Positions 38,171 to 46,831 are shown, counted from the first letter of the stretch. The stretch is DNA of 64,000 bases from Kocuria sp. (GCA_030454085.1 JAKDJD010000009.1:15911-79910); one strand, 5' to 3'. Made by a program: numbers and translations. Notes: generated by a model from the letters alone, not told the origin.

Positions 38171-38300
38171 CGAGGTGGCAATCCCGTGCGAAAACGGCCC
38201 ACCTCCAATGGCGAGGTGGCACTGGCGTGCGATAAAAGGCCCAAAAACCGCACACCACTGCCACCTCGAGCAAGGACGACGCACGCGTTTGCCACCTCGC
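38171..38300. repeat. Structured intergenic repeat, copy 1
   Basis: A 130-bp element built from four related units: two forward (CGAGGTGGCA at 38171 and GCGAGGTGGCA near 38210) and two inverted (TGCCACCTCGAG near 38258 and TTGCCACCTCG near 38289). The inner pair can form a long hairpin around an AAAAGGCCC core, and the outer pair can extend it. A second copy with the same order and spacing is at 46701-46831. No reading frame or transposase is inside. It lies between the PTS operon and the deleted MFS gene. Confidence 0.85.
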
Positions 38301-38517
38301 CCCAAGAACTCATTGAACCGGAGGGGCGTACTGCTGGTTCCTCCTACCTTGCTGCAGTCGTTCCTACCGTAGAAGGCATGCCAATCAACATGCTCTCGCC
38401 TCACTGGCTCCCCGCTTGTCCCGACCGCACAACCAACGTGCCAGGCAAGGCAGGCCAAGCGGATCGTGAGGGATGGTCCTGGGACGAAGAAGGTCGATTC
38501 CCGGTCGTGAATGCACG

Positions 38518-39018
38518 ATGAACATGCACGTCGTCCCAGTATTGCCACGACCGGCGGGTTTCGTCGCAGCGGCGACTGCCCTCATCAGTATCTTTTTCTC
38601 TTCTGGGATACCAGTCCCGCTGTACAACCTTTTCCGTGTCTCGGACGGAATCACGAACGCTGATCTTGCGCTGACGACGGTCTGTTATCTCGGTGTGACG
38701 GCTCTGTCTCTGCTCGTGTTCGGTCGGCTCTCGAACCATATCGGGCGGCGACCGGGTGCTTTTGACTTGGGGGCGTTGGTGGCGACCTGGTCGTTCACCG
38801 GGTTCTGTCAAACATTCGCTGCAGGATTGACCGCGGACTACCTCGGAACCAGCAATGCACTCATGGTGGCTGTCGTCTTCGCGCCTCTCGTGGTGCTCAG
38901 CCCGTTCGGGGGAGCTTGGCCGGACGTCGGCACCTGCTACGCCGTACTCGTGGTGGTCGCCGCGACTCTGTCGCTGGGGAGGAGACTGGGCAACTCCGGT
39001 GGACAACGCACAACCTGA
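38518..39018 (+). pseudogene. MFS transporter gene with large internal deletion
   Basis: The 166-residue frame begins like an MFS drug/sugar transporter (PRPAGFVAAATALISIFF, then SSGIPVPLYNLFRVSDG and the loop-2 motif GRLSNHIGRRPG). After GRRPG it jumps to helices that look like the last third of the same family (LVATWSFTGFCQTFAAGLTA, then YLGTSNALMVAVVFAPLVV). MFS proteins need about 400 residues. Some 200 are missing here while the frame stays open, so this looks like an in-frame deletion derivative. A weak ribosome site is present. It is unlikely to transport. Confidence 0.65.
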
Positions 39019-39174
39019 AATCCGGCGAAGTATCGCCAGCGCTTATGCCTCTCACGTAGATCGCGTGGCCCCGCACAGTCGGACAACTTTCTATGCCAGC
39101 CTCAACCGACGATCGGGAGAACGTGCTGAAGAGGCACCCAAACAGACATGAGTAAACAACAGGAGGAATCAATC

Positions 39175-40029
39175 TTGAGCACGTGGTTTATCACAGGAGC
39201 ATCGAGCGGCCTCGGAGCAGCGCTGGCACGCGCCGTTCTGAGTCACGGTGACCGGGCTGTGATCACAGCCCGAAGCCGGGCCAGTCTGCAAGAATTCGTC
39301 CAAGACTACCCAGAGACTGCTTTAGCGATATCTCTGGATGTCACCGATCGCGTCCGCGTGGCCAAGGCCGTCGAAACAGCCATAAAACAGTTCGAGAGCA
39401 TCGACGTGCTTGTGAACAATGCTGGGCATGGGTACCGAGGGGCAATTGAGGAGGCTACGAAAGAAGAAACGGACGAGGTTTTCGCGGCAAACTTCTTCGG
39501 TCCAGTCGCCTTGATCCAGCACGTGCTCCCACATATGCGCCAACGCGGTACGGGGACCATCGTGAACGTCTCCTCCATCGGGGCGCCCGTGTCCAATTCC
39601 GGCTCCGGCTACTACACCGCAGCCAAACTCGCCCTAGAAGGCGTCTCTGATGCACTGCGCCACGAGGTTGCGCCTCTAGGCATCCGGATCATGGTGTTGG
39701 AGCCCGGAGCGTTCCGTACCGACTTCGCCGGCCGTTCCCTGGCCCAGTCCAGCGTCGTCATCGACGACTACGCCCAAACAGCAGGCGCGCGCCGCAAAGA
39801 GAACGACCACACCCACGGTACACAGCCGGGGGACCCCGACCGCGCAGCACAGGCCATCCTCGCGGCGGTCCAGAATGAGAATGTCCCGTTCCGCCTGTTG
39901 CTGGGTAGCGACGCTGTCCGGGTCGTCAAACAGGATTACCAGGATCGCATCGCCGAAATCGACGCGTGGACACATTTGAGTCAGAGCACGGACTACGCCA
40001 GGGAGAAGAATGGACACGCGCTTGGCTGA
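39175..40029 (+). CDS. SDR-family NADP-dependent oxidoreductase
   Basis: A 284-residue classical short-chain dehydrogenase. It has TWFITGASSGLGAALARAVL (TGxxxGxG cofactor loop), the VLVNNAGHG strand, the catalytic Ser in NVSSIGAPVS, and Tyr/Lys in YYTAAK. The start is placed at a TTG at 39175 because AGGAGG precedes it by eight bases. An ATG at 39148 in the same frame lacks a ribosome site. The C-terminal LLLGSDAVRVV segment is usual for the oxidoreductases of this subgroup. The substrate is unknown. The 267 bp downstream, up to the FMN-binding gene, contain no gene I can support. Confidence 0.87.
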   Translation: MSTWFITGASSGLGAALARAVLSHGDRAVITARSRASLQEFVQDYPETALAISLDVTDRVRVAKAVETAIKQFESIDVLVNNAGHGYRGAIEEATKEETDEVFAANFFGPVALIQHVLPHMRQRGTGTIVNVSSIGAPVSNSGSGYYTAAKLALEGVSDALRHEVAPLGIRIMVLEPGAFRTDFAGRSLAQSSVVIDDYAQTAGARRKENDHTHGTQPGDPDRAAQAILAAVQNENVPFRLLLGSDAVRVVKQDYQDRIAEIDAWTHLSQSTDYAREKNGHALG

Positions 40030-40296
40030 CGGCAGAAGACCACCGCAATCGGCTGGAGGTCACCGATGACGATTGCTGGCTCGACGTCCGAGGGCAGGGT
40101 GCCACGGCCAACGGGTTTTCCGCGCCTGCTTTGTCACCCGGCGAGCGGGCGCCGAAATACTACCCAGAGGATTCTGCCGAACCGGTGTGGGGGAAGAACC
40201 CCGACCCCACTTACTCTCAGGTATCTGATGTGGGAGCCGGTTGAGCACCGGCACCACAAACGGATGGGGGACTGACTCGATCAGATTCTGGCGTGC

Positions 40297-40803
40297 TCAC
40301 CAAGCGTGAGAAATTCCCGTTGGATGGCCGGATTCGGTACGGGCCTCGTCACGGATCTTGGCCAGCGCGTCATTGAACCCGTCGGCACAGCCACTGGCGC
40401 CGGCGATAATCCCTACCTCGAGGTTGTCGATGCTCTCGCCAACCACCTCGTCGGGCACGGCCGCGGCGAAACGCTCCTGATAGCCCCGGGAGGTGTCGTT
40501 GTTATCCTCCATCAGTTCCGAATCCACGCCGGTGATCACCCCGCCCTCCAGGGACACAGTGAAATCCATGTGCGAGGGAGCACCCCCGTAGACGCCGCGG
40601 GCAACGTACGTACCGTCCTCATAACCGCTCGGGGCCCGACCCGGTGCGGCCGAACCGGCCTGATGTCTCGTCGACGGCCCCGGCGACATTGGCCCCTTGT
40701 TCCCTGGTCCTTCGCCGCCGTCTCCGCAGCCCGTGAGCGTCAGGAGGATGGCGGCGAAGGACAAGGCACCAATCGATTGGCTCGTGAGATGGTGAAGCTT
40801 CAT
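40297..40803 (-). CDS. FMN-binding-domain lipoprotein
   Basis: A 168-residue exported lipoprotein. The signal peptide (MKLHHLTSQSIGALSFAAIL) ends at a lipobox LTGC. After a low-complexity linker an FMN_bind domain follows: YEDGTYVARGVYGGAPSHMD, then VEVGIIAGASGC-like end motif (NLEVGIIAGASGC). The GAS is the counterpart of the [S/T]GA[S/T] motif where FMN is joined to a hydroxyl side chain. The ATG at 40803 is chosen for the signal peptide and AAGGA. The next gene upstream encodes an ApbE-type flavinyltransferase, so this is probably its substrate, an extracytoplasmic electron carrier. Confidence 0.83.
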   Translation of the reverse strand: MKLHHLTSQSIGALSFAAILLTLTGCGDGGEGPGNKGPMSPGPSTRHQAGSAAPGRAPSGYEDGTYVARGVYGGAPSHMDFTVSLEGGVITGVDSELMEDNNDTSRGYQERFAAAVPDEVVGESIDNLEVGIIAGASGCADGFNDALAKIRDEARTESGHPTGISHAW

Positions 40804-40853
40804 CGCATAGTCCTTGGAAGAATCTTTGTCGGGAATGGTTACCAACGGTGGCC

Positions 40854-41750
40854 TCAGATGAACAGTTCGCCTGGGAAATCATTCGCCCACTGCACACGCC
40901 CGTCGGCGAGCATGCGCACCCAAGTGAACTCGAATTCTGTGAGCTGGTCAGGGTCAGACACGAACAGCGCCGTTGCCAAGCCGTCGGCCGTGGCGGCGTC
41001 CTCGGCGATGGTCCAGGACGCCACGACGTCGGGCACGGGTTTTCTCACACGGCCGTCGAGGATGTGATGCAGACCTTCGCCCCAAGACCTCCGCGTTGTC
41101 GAAGAGGCGCACAGTGCAGCATGCTGCAACTTCACCGTGCCCAGCACGCGTCCAATGTGGGTGGGATGTTCCAAGCCGACGACGACGGGCTGGGAGCCAG
41201 CATGGCGCAAGTCACCGCCACCATCGACGACGAACCCACCGATCCCGGCAGCGACGAGGACGTCGGCAATGAGATCCACGAGGTGGCCCTTGCCCGCCGC
41301 GCCGATGTCGATGAGCACCGGGCGGGAGGCGATCAACGTCGTCTCCTCGCGGCGGAGGTCGCGGTCCCAGGAGTCCGGCACATGCTTCGACAGGCCTGCG
41401 CGGTCGGGTCTTAGCAAGTAGTTCGCGTCATAACCCAGCAGTTCCAGATCCCTGCCGATCAGCGGGTCCACTCCCCCGGCGGTTGCGTCCACCAAGCCGT
41501 CGTAGAGGTCCAGCAATGACGCATCGCGGGCAGGGAACACGAATCGTCCCCCGTCGTGCGCTTGCGCGATCTCGGTGACCATCGAGTCGGCACGGAACCG
41601 CGACCAGGTCCGATCGAAGTGTTCGCACAAGGCGGCAATCTCTGTAGTCACAGCATCGGACAGGGGATGATTCGTGCGGATCTGCCAGCCGGTACCGATC
41701 GCCGCGAACCGGTATACAGCGCTGGTGGGCTCCTTATCTCTGCTCGGCAT
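40854..41750 (-). CDS. FAD:protein FMN transferase, ApbE-like
   Basis: A 298-residue ApbE-family protein. The landmarks are FDRTWSRFRADSMVTEIAQA near residue 45, DIGAAGKGHLVDLIADVL (the family's AKG(Y)-like site), VVDGGGDLRHAG, and the late SWTIAEDAATADGLATALFV that holds the metal-binding Asp/Thr. It transfers FMN from FAD to Ser/Thr of exported flavoproteins. No obvious signal peptide is present, as in some actinobacterial homologues. It lies 50 bp upstream of the FMN-binding lipoprotein on the same strand, which fits an enzyme-substrate pair. Confidence 0.86.
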   Translation of the reverse strand: MPSRDKEPTSAVYRFAAIGTGWQIRTNHPLSDAVTTEIAALCEHFDRTWSRFRADSMVTEIAQAHDGGRFVFPARDASLLDLYDGLVDATAGGVDPLIGRDLELLGYDANYLLRPDRAGLSKHVPDSWDRDLRREETTLIASRPVLIDIGAAGKGHLVDLIADVLVAAGIGGFVVDGGGDLRHAGSQPVVVGLEHPTHIGRVLGTVKLQHAALCASSTTRRSWGEGLHHILDGRVRKPVPDVVASWTIAEDAATADGLATALFVSDPDQLTEFEFTWVRMLADGRVQWANDFPGELFI

Positions 41751-41772
41751 CTGCCGTTCCCGGAGCCGACGC

Positions 41773-42654
41773 TCAGACCTCGGGAATGTCTCGGTGGAAG
41801 CTTTCCAAGGTCACGCTGTCCGGATCGGGGCCACCGCGCTGGCCGGTGTTCAGACCGTCGATCGTGGCCAGCTGATCCGGGGAGAGTTCGAAGTCGAACA
41901 CGTCGAAGTTCGCGGCGATTCGCTCGGGATTGACCGACTTGGGGATCGCAGAGCGGCCCTGCTGCAAGTGCCAGCGCAGCATCACCTGAGCGGGGGTCTT
42001 CCCGTGTGCCTCGGCGATCCCTCCGATGACCGGGTCGTTGAAGGTCGAACGGTCGGAGTCGCCTCGATAGCTGGTGATCCCCCCGATTGGAGACCAAGCC
42101 TGGGTGAGGATGCCGTGTTCTTTGTTAGCGGCCTGCACTTCAGGCTGGGTGAAGTACGGGTGCACCTCGACCTGGTTCACAGCCGGCACGACGTCGATCC
42201 GATCCAGCAACCGTTCCAGGGCGTCCGGCATAAAGTTGCTGACGCCGATCGCGCGGACCTTCCCGTCCTCAAGTAGCTTCTCCAGGGCTTGGTACGCGGC
42301 GACCGTCCGGTCGAAGTCAGATGTCAGCGGCTGGTGCAGCAAGAGTAGATCGATCTGGTCAACTCTGAGCTTCCCCGCGGACTTTTCGAATGCGTGCAGC
42401 GCCTCGTCGTAGCCATAGTCGCTGATCCACAGCTTCGTCTCGACGAACACCTCGGATAGGTCGATGTCGGAACGCCTGATTCCTTCGCCAACCTCCCGCT
42501 CGTTGAAGTAGGAGGCGGCGGTGTCGATGAGACGGTAGCCGGTACGCAACGCTTCGACGACGGAGTCGACGGTCTGTTCGGGCGGAGTCTGGAAAACGCC
42601 GAAGCCCAGTGCGGGCATTTCGACGCCGTTGTTCAGAGTGATGTTCTCAGTCAT
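41773..42654 (-). CDS. Aldo/keto reductase
   Basis: A 293-residue NADPH-dependent AKR of the 2,5-diketo-gluconate reductase type. All four catalytic residues are visible: Asp in YRLIDTAASY, Tyr in ASYFNE, Lys in FVETKLWI and His in LLLLHQP. The fold signatures AIGVSNFMP and NQVEVHPYF are present. The ATG at 42654 is favoured over a GTG three codons earlier, which itself forms part of the ribosome site. A 22-bp motif 33 bp upstream is shared with the MFS and SDR genes at 43940 and 45517, so it is probably in the same regulon as the XRE gene at 42967. The ApbE gene follows 22 bp downstream. Confidence 0.9.
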   Translation of the reverse strand: MTENITLNNGVEMPALGFGVFQTPPEQTVDSVVEALRTGYRLIDTAASYFNEREVGEGIRRSDIDLSEVFVETKLWISDYGYDEALHAFEKSAGKLRVDQIDLLLLHQPLTSDFDRTVAAYQALEKLLEDGKVRAIGVSNFMPDALERLLDRIDVVPAVNQVEVHPYFTQPEVQAANKEHGILTQAWSPIGGITSYRGDSDRSTFNDPVIGGIAEAHGKTPAQVMLRWHLQQGRSAIPKSVNPERIAANFDVFDFELSPDQLATIDGLNTGQRGGPDPDSVTLESFHRDIPEV

Positions 42655-42686
42655 GTCTCTCACGGTAGGCGCGTCCAGGGGCGTGA

Positions 42687-42708
42687 GGGAGGAACTATCA
42701 GTACACCT
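42687..42708. promoter_or_regulatory. Shared XRE-regulon motif, site 1 (upstream of AKR)
   Basis: The core GGAACTATCAG (42691-42701; CTGATAGTTCC on the gene's strand), within a 22-bp block, is matched upstream of the MFS gene at 43870 and of the SDR gene at 45399. It lies 33 bp from the AKR start. It probably binds the MmyB-like regulator encoded at 42967. Confidence 0.7.
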
Positions 42709-42966
42709 TTTTCGCGCAGGTGCCGGCAGAGCGTGAGAGCTTATCTCACGGTGGTCTGGCGATCCCCCTCTGATGCAGACCGGGGTCGCGGAGACCGGCG
42801 TCGGGGATGTTCACAGGGCCGCACCCGACCACACGGCGACGTCCGCCATGAAGGATTCGACGTGGTCAGGTGGGATCCGGCCCATGCTCTATACGGCAGG
42901 GCGGATCGCATGGGCGTAGGAGGAACTGGCACCACGTGGATTGTCGACACCGATCGACACGATCGG
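42709..42966. other. Intergenic stretch, no gene recognised
   Basis: The rest of the 312-bp gap between the AKR start and the end of the XRE gene. Short frames exist on both strands but show no family pattern or ribosome site. It may hold the AKR promoter and the end of the XRE transcript. Confidence 0.5.
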
Positions 42967-43836
42967 TCAGTGCTGCGAAGCCGACACGTCACTGCTGATC
43001 GCGACGCTACCCAGCAACTTGAGCCGTTCTTCGGACGCTGACCCGGGTTCGGCGGTGAAGGCGAACATGAACCACTCGGGGTTCGTCGGCAGCTCCATCG
43101 CCTCATAGGAGAGCTCCAAGTCGCCAACAACGGGATGGTGGATGCGTTTGAGCCCCGCACGATGATGGCGTACATCGTGCTTGGCCCACAGGTAACGGAA
43201 GGTATCGCTGCGGGTGACGAGTTCGCCGATCAGATCGGTGAGCTTCTTGTCGTGCGGGCTCTGTCCGGCGTAGGTGCGCAAGGTGGCCACCATGCCCTCG
43301 GCGTTGGCCTCCCAATCGGGGAAGAAGACGTGCGAGGCCGGGTTGAGGAAAGTGAACCGAGCCGTATTGCCCCGGTTGGCGGGATCGTCAAGCATCGGCG
43401 CGTAGAGGGCCCGACCCAGCGGGTTGGCCGCGACGAAATCCAGACGCCGGTCCCTGACCCACATCGGGGCTCCGGTCACCGCATCCAGGAACCGCTGCAG
43501 CGTGGGTTCCACGGTCTGAGGAGTCGGTTTGGATCTCCGATGGCGCGGCGGCGTCGGCGCGGCCGCCTGGGCAAGATCGGCCAGATGGTCGGTCTCGGCC
43601 TCATCCAGTTGCAGGGCACGAGCGAGTGCATCGAGCACCTCGAGGGAAACCCCTGCGAGGTCGCCGCGCTCCATGCGCGCATAATATTCGACGCTGACGC
43701 CGGTGAGCAGGGCGACCTCCTCACGGCGAAGGCCCGGCACGCGTCGGCGCCCACCGCCGATGATGCCTGCCTGATCCGGTGTGATGCGGTCCCTGCGCGT
43801 GCGCAGGAACTCGGCGACCTGGGCACGATGTTCCAT
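42967..43836 (-). CDS. XRE-family regulator with MmyB-like domain
   Basis: A 289-residue regulator. Its helix-turn-helix occupies residues about 5-70, with the subgroup signature RRVPGLRREEVALLTGVSVE followed by YYARMERGDLAGVS. The C-terminal MmyB-like domain includes MWVRDRRLDFVAANPLGRAL, FFPDWEANAEGMVATLR and HHPVVGDLELSYEAM. It is divergent from a 14-helix MFS exporter. A motif in that gap recurs before the SDR at 45517 and the AKR at 42654, which defines a likely local regulon of three transcription units around this gene. Confidence 0.88.
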   Translation of the reverse strand: MEHRAQVAEFLRTRRDRITPDQAGIIGGGRRRVPGLRREEVALLTGVSVEYYARMERGDLAGVSLEVLDALARALQLDEAETDHLADLAQAAAPTPPRHRRSKPTPQTVEPTLQRFLDAVTGAPMWVRDRRLDFVAANPLGRALYAPMLDDPANRGNTARFTFLNPASHVFFPDWEANAEGMVATLRTYAGQSPHDKKLTDLIGELVTRSDTFRYLWAKHDVRHHRAGLKRIHHPVVGDLELSYEAMELPTNPEWFMFAFTAEPGSASEERLKLLGSVAISSDVSASQH

Positions 43837-43869
43837 GCCTTCAACGGTAGCCGCCTGTGCGCGACTCTA

Positions 43870-43891
43870 GGGGGGAACTGCCAGTACACCT
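43870..43891. promoter_or_regulatory. Shared XRE-regulon motif, site 2 (XRE/MFS gap)
   Basis: The core GGAACTGCCAG (43874-43884; CTGGCAGTTCC on the other strand), followed by TACACCT as in site 1. It is 34 bp from the regulator start and about 50 bp from the MFS start, so it could control both. Confidence 0.7.
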
Positions 43892-43939
43892 ATCAGTTGC
43901 CCCTTCCTCGCTGGACGGAGCGCAGGTGGACTGAAAAAC

Positions 43940-45355
43940 ATGGTTTCACTTTCGTCCTCCTCCAGTCCTGCGCGGACCTCGGGGCTGCACACCGGTGTGA
44001 TTCTCATGATCGTTCTGGTCAGCTACTTCATGATCGTGCTCGACAACTCCATCATTTTCACCGGCCTCCCCCAGATCCAGCAGAGCCTGGACCTCTCACC
44101 CAGCGGCATGGCCTGGGCACAAAACGCCTACACCCTCGTCTTCGGCGGATTGCTGCTGCTGGGCGCTCGTATGGGCGACCTGCTGGGGCGTCGTCGTGTG
44201 TTCATTCTCGGGCTGGTCCTGTTCGGGGTGGCTTCCCTGCTCGTCGGCACCGCGCAGAACGAAGCCTGGATCGTCGCTGCTCGGGCGTTCCAGGGAATCG
44301 GCGCTGCCATTGTTGCGCCGTCCTCGCTGGCACTGATTACCTCGATCTTCCCGGCCGGTCCGGAGCGAATCCGTGCGACCGCCGCATACGGCACCACGGC
44401 GGGGCTCGGGGCGAGCCTAGGCCTAGTCATCGGCGGGGCGCTCGCCCAGTGGATCTCGTGGCGAGCAGGCTTTTACGTCAACGTGCCGATCGCGATCGTC
44501 ATGATGGTTTTGGCGCTGAGGTTCCTGCCCTTCTTCGAGATGATGCGAGGCCGCTTCGACCTCGTCGGAGCGCTGACATCGACCCTCGGCATGGGCGCAT
44601 TCGTCTACGGGATCATCAACGCCGGCGAAAGGAGCTGGTCGAACGCGCTGACGATCTGGCCGGTCATCGCCGGCTTGGTAGTTCTGTCCGCCTTCGTGGT
44701 CAACGAGTGGAAGGCCCGGCAGCCGATCATGCCTCTGCGTCTCTTCGCCAGCCGGGAGCGTTCGGGAGCTGCGGCCGCCCGGTTGCTGTTCGCCGGGACG
44801 ATGATCGCTTTCTTCTTCTTCACCACCCAGCTCTTTCAGGGCGTCTACGGCTGGACCCCACTACAGGCTGGTCTCGGGTTCCTGCCAATGACCGTAGTTC
44901 AGTTCGTCTCATCCTTGTTCGTCTCTCGCCTCACTCGCCGCCTTGGCAGTGCCCCGCTCCTCGTCGCCGGGCTTCTCCTAGTCACCGCGGGGATGATCTG
45001 GATGACCCGGATCACCGCGGAGCCCTCGTTCCTCCTCGGTGCAGTGGGCCCGCTGATCCTGCTGGGACTGGGGCAGGGCATCGCCTTCGGACCATTGACC
45101 TCAGCCGGTGTGGCCGGCGCTCAACCCAAAGACGCCGGGGCCGCCTCCGGGGTGGTCAACACCGCGCATCAGCTTGGTTCCACGCTCGGCGTCGCCATCC
45201 TCACGACCGTGGCGGCGGGGGCAACCACTTTGGAGAGCCGCATCGTCGATGCCTATATAGGCGGCAGCGTGATGCTCGCTATCGCTTTCCTCGCGGCCCT
45301 CGTCCTGATTGTGCCCGGAGAACGCGGGCAACGACACCAAGCGCTTGTCGAGTGA
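43940..45355 (+). CDS. MFS exporter, DHA2 (14-helix) drug:H+ antiporter type
   Basis: A 471-residue membrane exporter. Helix 1 reads VILMIVLVSYFMIVLDNSII with the DHA family D1-like motif LDNSI. Motif A is GARMGDLLGRRRVF, motif B is AARAFQGIGAA and motif C is GASLGLVIGGALAQWISWRA. About 14 hydrophobic segments are expected. Such proteins expel antiseptics, dyes or secondary metabolites. It is divergent from the XRE regulator and has the shared motif in its promoter. The ribosome site is poor, so an internal ATG is possible, but helix 1 begins only about 18 residues in. Confidence 0.9.
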   Translation: MVSLSSSSSPARTSGLHTGVILMIVLVSYFMIVLDNSIIFTGLPQIQQSLDLSPSGMAWAQNAYTLVFGGLLLLGARMGDLLGRRRVFILGLVLFGVASLLVGTAQNEAWIVAARAFQGIGAAIVAPSSLALITSIFPAGPERIRATAAYGTTAGLGASLGLVIGGALAQWISWRAGFYVNVPIAIVMMVLALRFLPFFEMMRGRFDLVGALTSTLGMGAFVYGIINAGERSWSNALTIWPVIAGLVVLSAFVVNEWKARQPIMPLRLFASRERSGAAAARLLFAGTMIAFFFFTTQLFQGVYGWTPLQAGLGFLPMTVVQFVSSLFVSRLTRRLGSAPLLVAGLLLVTAGMIWMTRITAEPSFLLGAVGPLILLGLGQGIAFGPLTSAGVAGAQPKDAGAASGVVNTAHQLGSTLGVAILTTVAAGATTLESRIVDAYIGGSVMLAIAFLAALVLIVPGERGQRHQALVE

Positions 45356-45398
45356 CCGGTCCGCCGTCCGTTTCTACTTCCCAGAGTCACGACGGCGA

Positions 45399-45420
45399 GG
45401 GAGGAATTACCAGTGACTTC
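45399..45420. promoter_or_regulatory. Shared XRE-regulon motif, site 3 (upstream of SDR)
   Basis: The core GGAATTACCAG (45403-45413; CTGGTAATTCC on the other strand), preceded by GGGA as in site 1. It lies in the 161-bp gap between the MFS exporter and the SDR, about 97 bp from the SDR start. Confidence 0.62.
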
Positions 45421-45516
45421 CTCGGGGCCCGGCCCACTGATGCGATGAACCGAAGCAGTGCTTCCCTGCCTTCCTGCCTAGGAGGGCGACACATATCGAG
45501 ATGAAGGAGTCATCAT

Positions 45517-46254
45517 ATGACTGAGAACCAGAGTATTCACCGCGTCGCGGTCATTACCGGCGCGTCCTCGGGCATAGGCGCGGCGACCGCGCGGGCCTTG
45601 GCCGGCAAGGGGTATCGAGTCGCAGTGCTAGCGCGCCGTCGAGATCGGATTGAGGCACTGGCCGACGAGATCGGCAACGGGTCGATCGCGATCCAGGCCG
45701 ATGTGACGGATCGGGACCAACTCGTTGCGGCAGCGCAACGAGTCCAGGACGAGCTCGGCAGGGTGGACGTCTTGGTCAACAACGCCGGGGTGATGCTCCT
45801 GGGCCCGTTCTCCTCGGATCGTCGCGAGGACTATCGGAGCATGGTCGAGGCGAACCTGCTCGGCGCGATCACCGCGACCGAGGTGTTCCTCGACCAGTTG
45901 AAGAACGGCGACGGAGGGGACCTGATCAACCTGTCCTCCGTCGCCGGACGCACCGCCCGGGCGACCAATGGGGTCTATGCCGCGACGAAGTGGGGAATCA
46001 ACGGATGGTCGGAGTCGATGCGCCAGGAGCTGCTGCCCCTCGTGCGAGTAACCCTCATCGAACCGGGTGTGGTGGACACGGAGTTGCCCTTCCATATCAC
46101 TGATGAGGCCACCCGTGAACAAGTACAGAAAGGCTACGACGCCGCGACGGTCAAACCGGAGGAGGTTGCCGAGGTCATCGCCTTCGTGCTGAGTCGGCCT
46201 CGGCACCTCGCCATCAACGAGGTCCTCTTGCGCCCCGCCGATCAGCTCGGCTGA
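45517..46254 (+). CDS. SDR-family oxidoreductase (YdfG/clavulanate dehydrogenase-like)
   Basis: A 245-residue classical SDR. It has VAVITGASSGIGAATARALA, the NADP-binding VLARRRDRIE, LVNNAGVMLLG, the catalytic Ser in NLSSVAGRTA, and Tyr/Lys in GVYAATKWGING. VTLIEPGVVDTELPFHI follows the active site as usual. The ribosome site GAAGGAG is strong. It follows the MFS exporter on the same strand and carries its own copy of the XRE motif. Members of this subgroup reduce small carbonyl compounds. Which substrate is not visible. Confidence 0.9.
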   Translation: MTENQSIHRVAVITGASSGIGAATARALAGKGYRVAVLARRRDRIEALADEIGNGSIAIQADVTDRDQLVAAAQRVQDELGRVDVLVNNAGVMLLGPFSSDRREDYRSMVEANLLGAITATEVFLDQLKNGDGGDLINLSSVAGRTARATNGVYAATKWGINGWSESMRQELLPLVRVTLIEPGVVDTELPFHITDEATREQVQKGYDAATVKPEEVAEVIAFVLSRPRHLAINEVLLRPADQLG

Positions 46255-46700
46255 CCTTCGTTGAGTACCTGCATCGAGCGCCTGGTGCGTTGGCGATATG
46301 AAGGAGTAGGAGAGTCTTCGACCGCTGGCTGCGAGCCTCGGACGAAGGAGCACTCAAATCACAGTTCAGGTGATTGAGAGAAGCTTGTTCACGGCTATAA
46401 ACGTCGCTCCCCGCATCAGAGCCCAGCAGAGGCCATAGCGAACTGTGACGCTCCGCGTGCCTCCGGCCCCCCTGACATGCCGCGGCAACTAGGCCACACC
46501 TATCCGCGTGTGTATCGGCTTCGTGGTGTGGCTCCGAGGAGTACTGATTTGGAGCGACCCAGGTCCCGGACTTGGTCACGCATGTGATGGGGTCCGGCAC
46601 CTGATTCTCATCCAAGTGCTCGTGCGCCGGAACACGAGTTCGCGAGGGTTCCTTCTCACCAGACGTGGCCGGCCCCTATCGGTCGCCCCGTAGGGCAGCC
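46255..46700. other. Intergenic stretch, no gene recognised
   Basis: About 450 bp after the SDR without a supportable gene. Frames on both strands are short, arginine- and serine-rich and lack ribosome sites. A 19-codon forward frame ending near 46374 (reading FDRWLRASDEGALKSQFR) could be the end of a decayed gene, but I cannot assign it. Confidence 0.4.
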
Positions 46701-46831
46701 CGAGGTGGCAATCCCGTGCACAACCGCCCCTCTCCGGCGCCGAAGTGGCACTGGCGTGCGGCGAAAGGGCCGAAAAACTGCACGCCACTGCCGCCTCGAG
46801 CGGGGACGACGCACAAAACTGCCGCCTCGAG
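46701..46831. repeat. Structured intergenic repeat, copy 2
   Basis: A second copy of the element at 38171-38300. It has the same start (CGAGGTGGCAATCCCGTGC), the same inner pair (GTGGCACTGGCGTGCG and its inverted partner GCACGCCACTGCCGCC), the same AAAGGGCC/AAAAAC loop region and the same GACGACGCAC before the last unit. Substitutions in stem arms are mostly compensated or G-T compatible. It ends about 150 bp before a small acidic protein gene. Confidence 0.85.

Noticed and set aside
40030..40296. Forward frame extending past the SDR into the gap
   Set aside because: It starts inside the SDR in another frame and has no start signal; the DNA could be a decayed gene, but nothing is recognisable.
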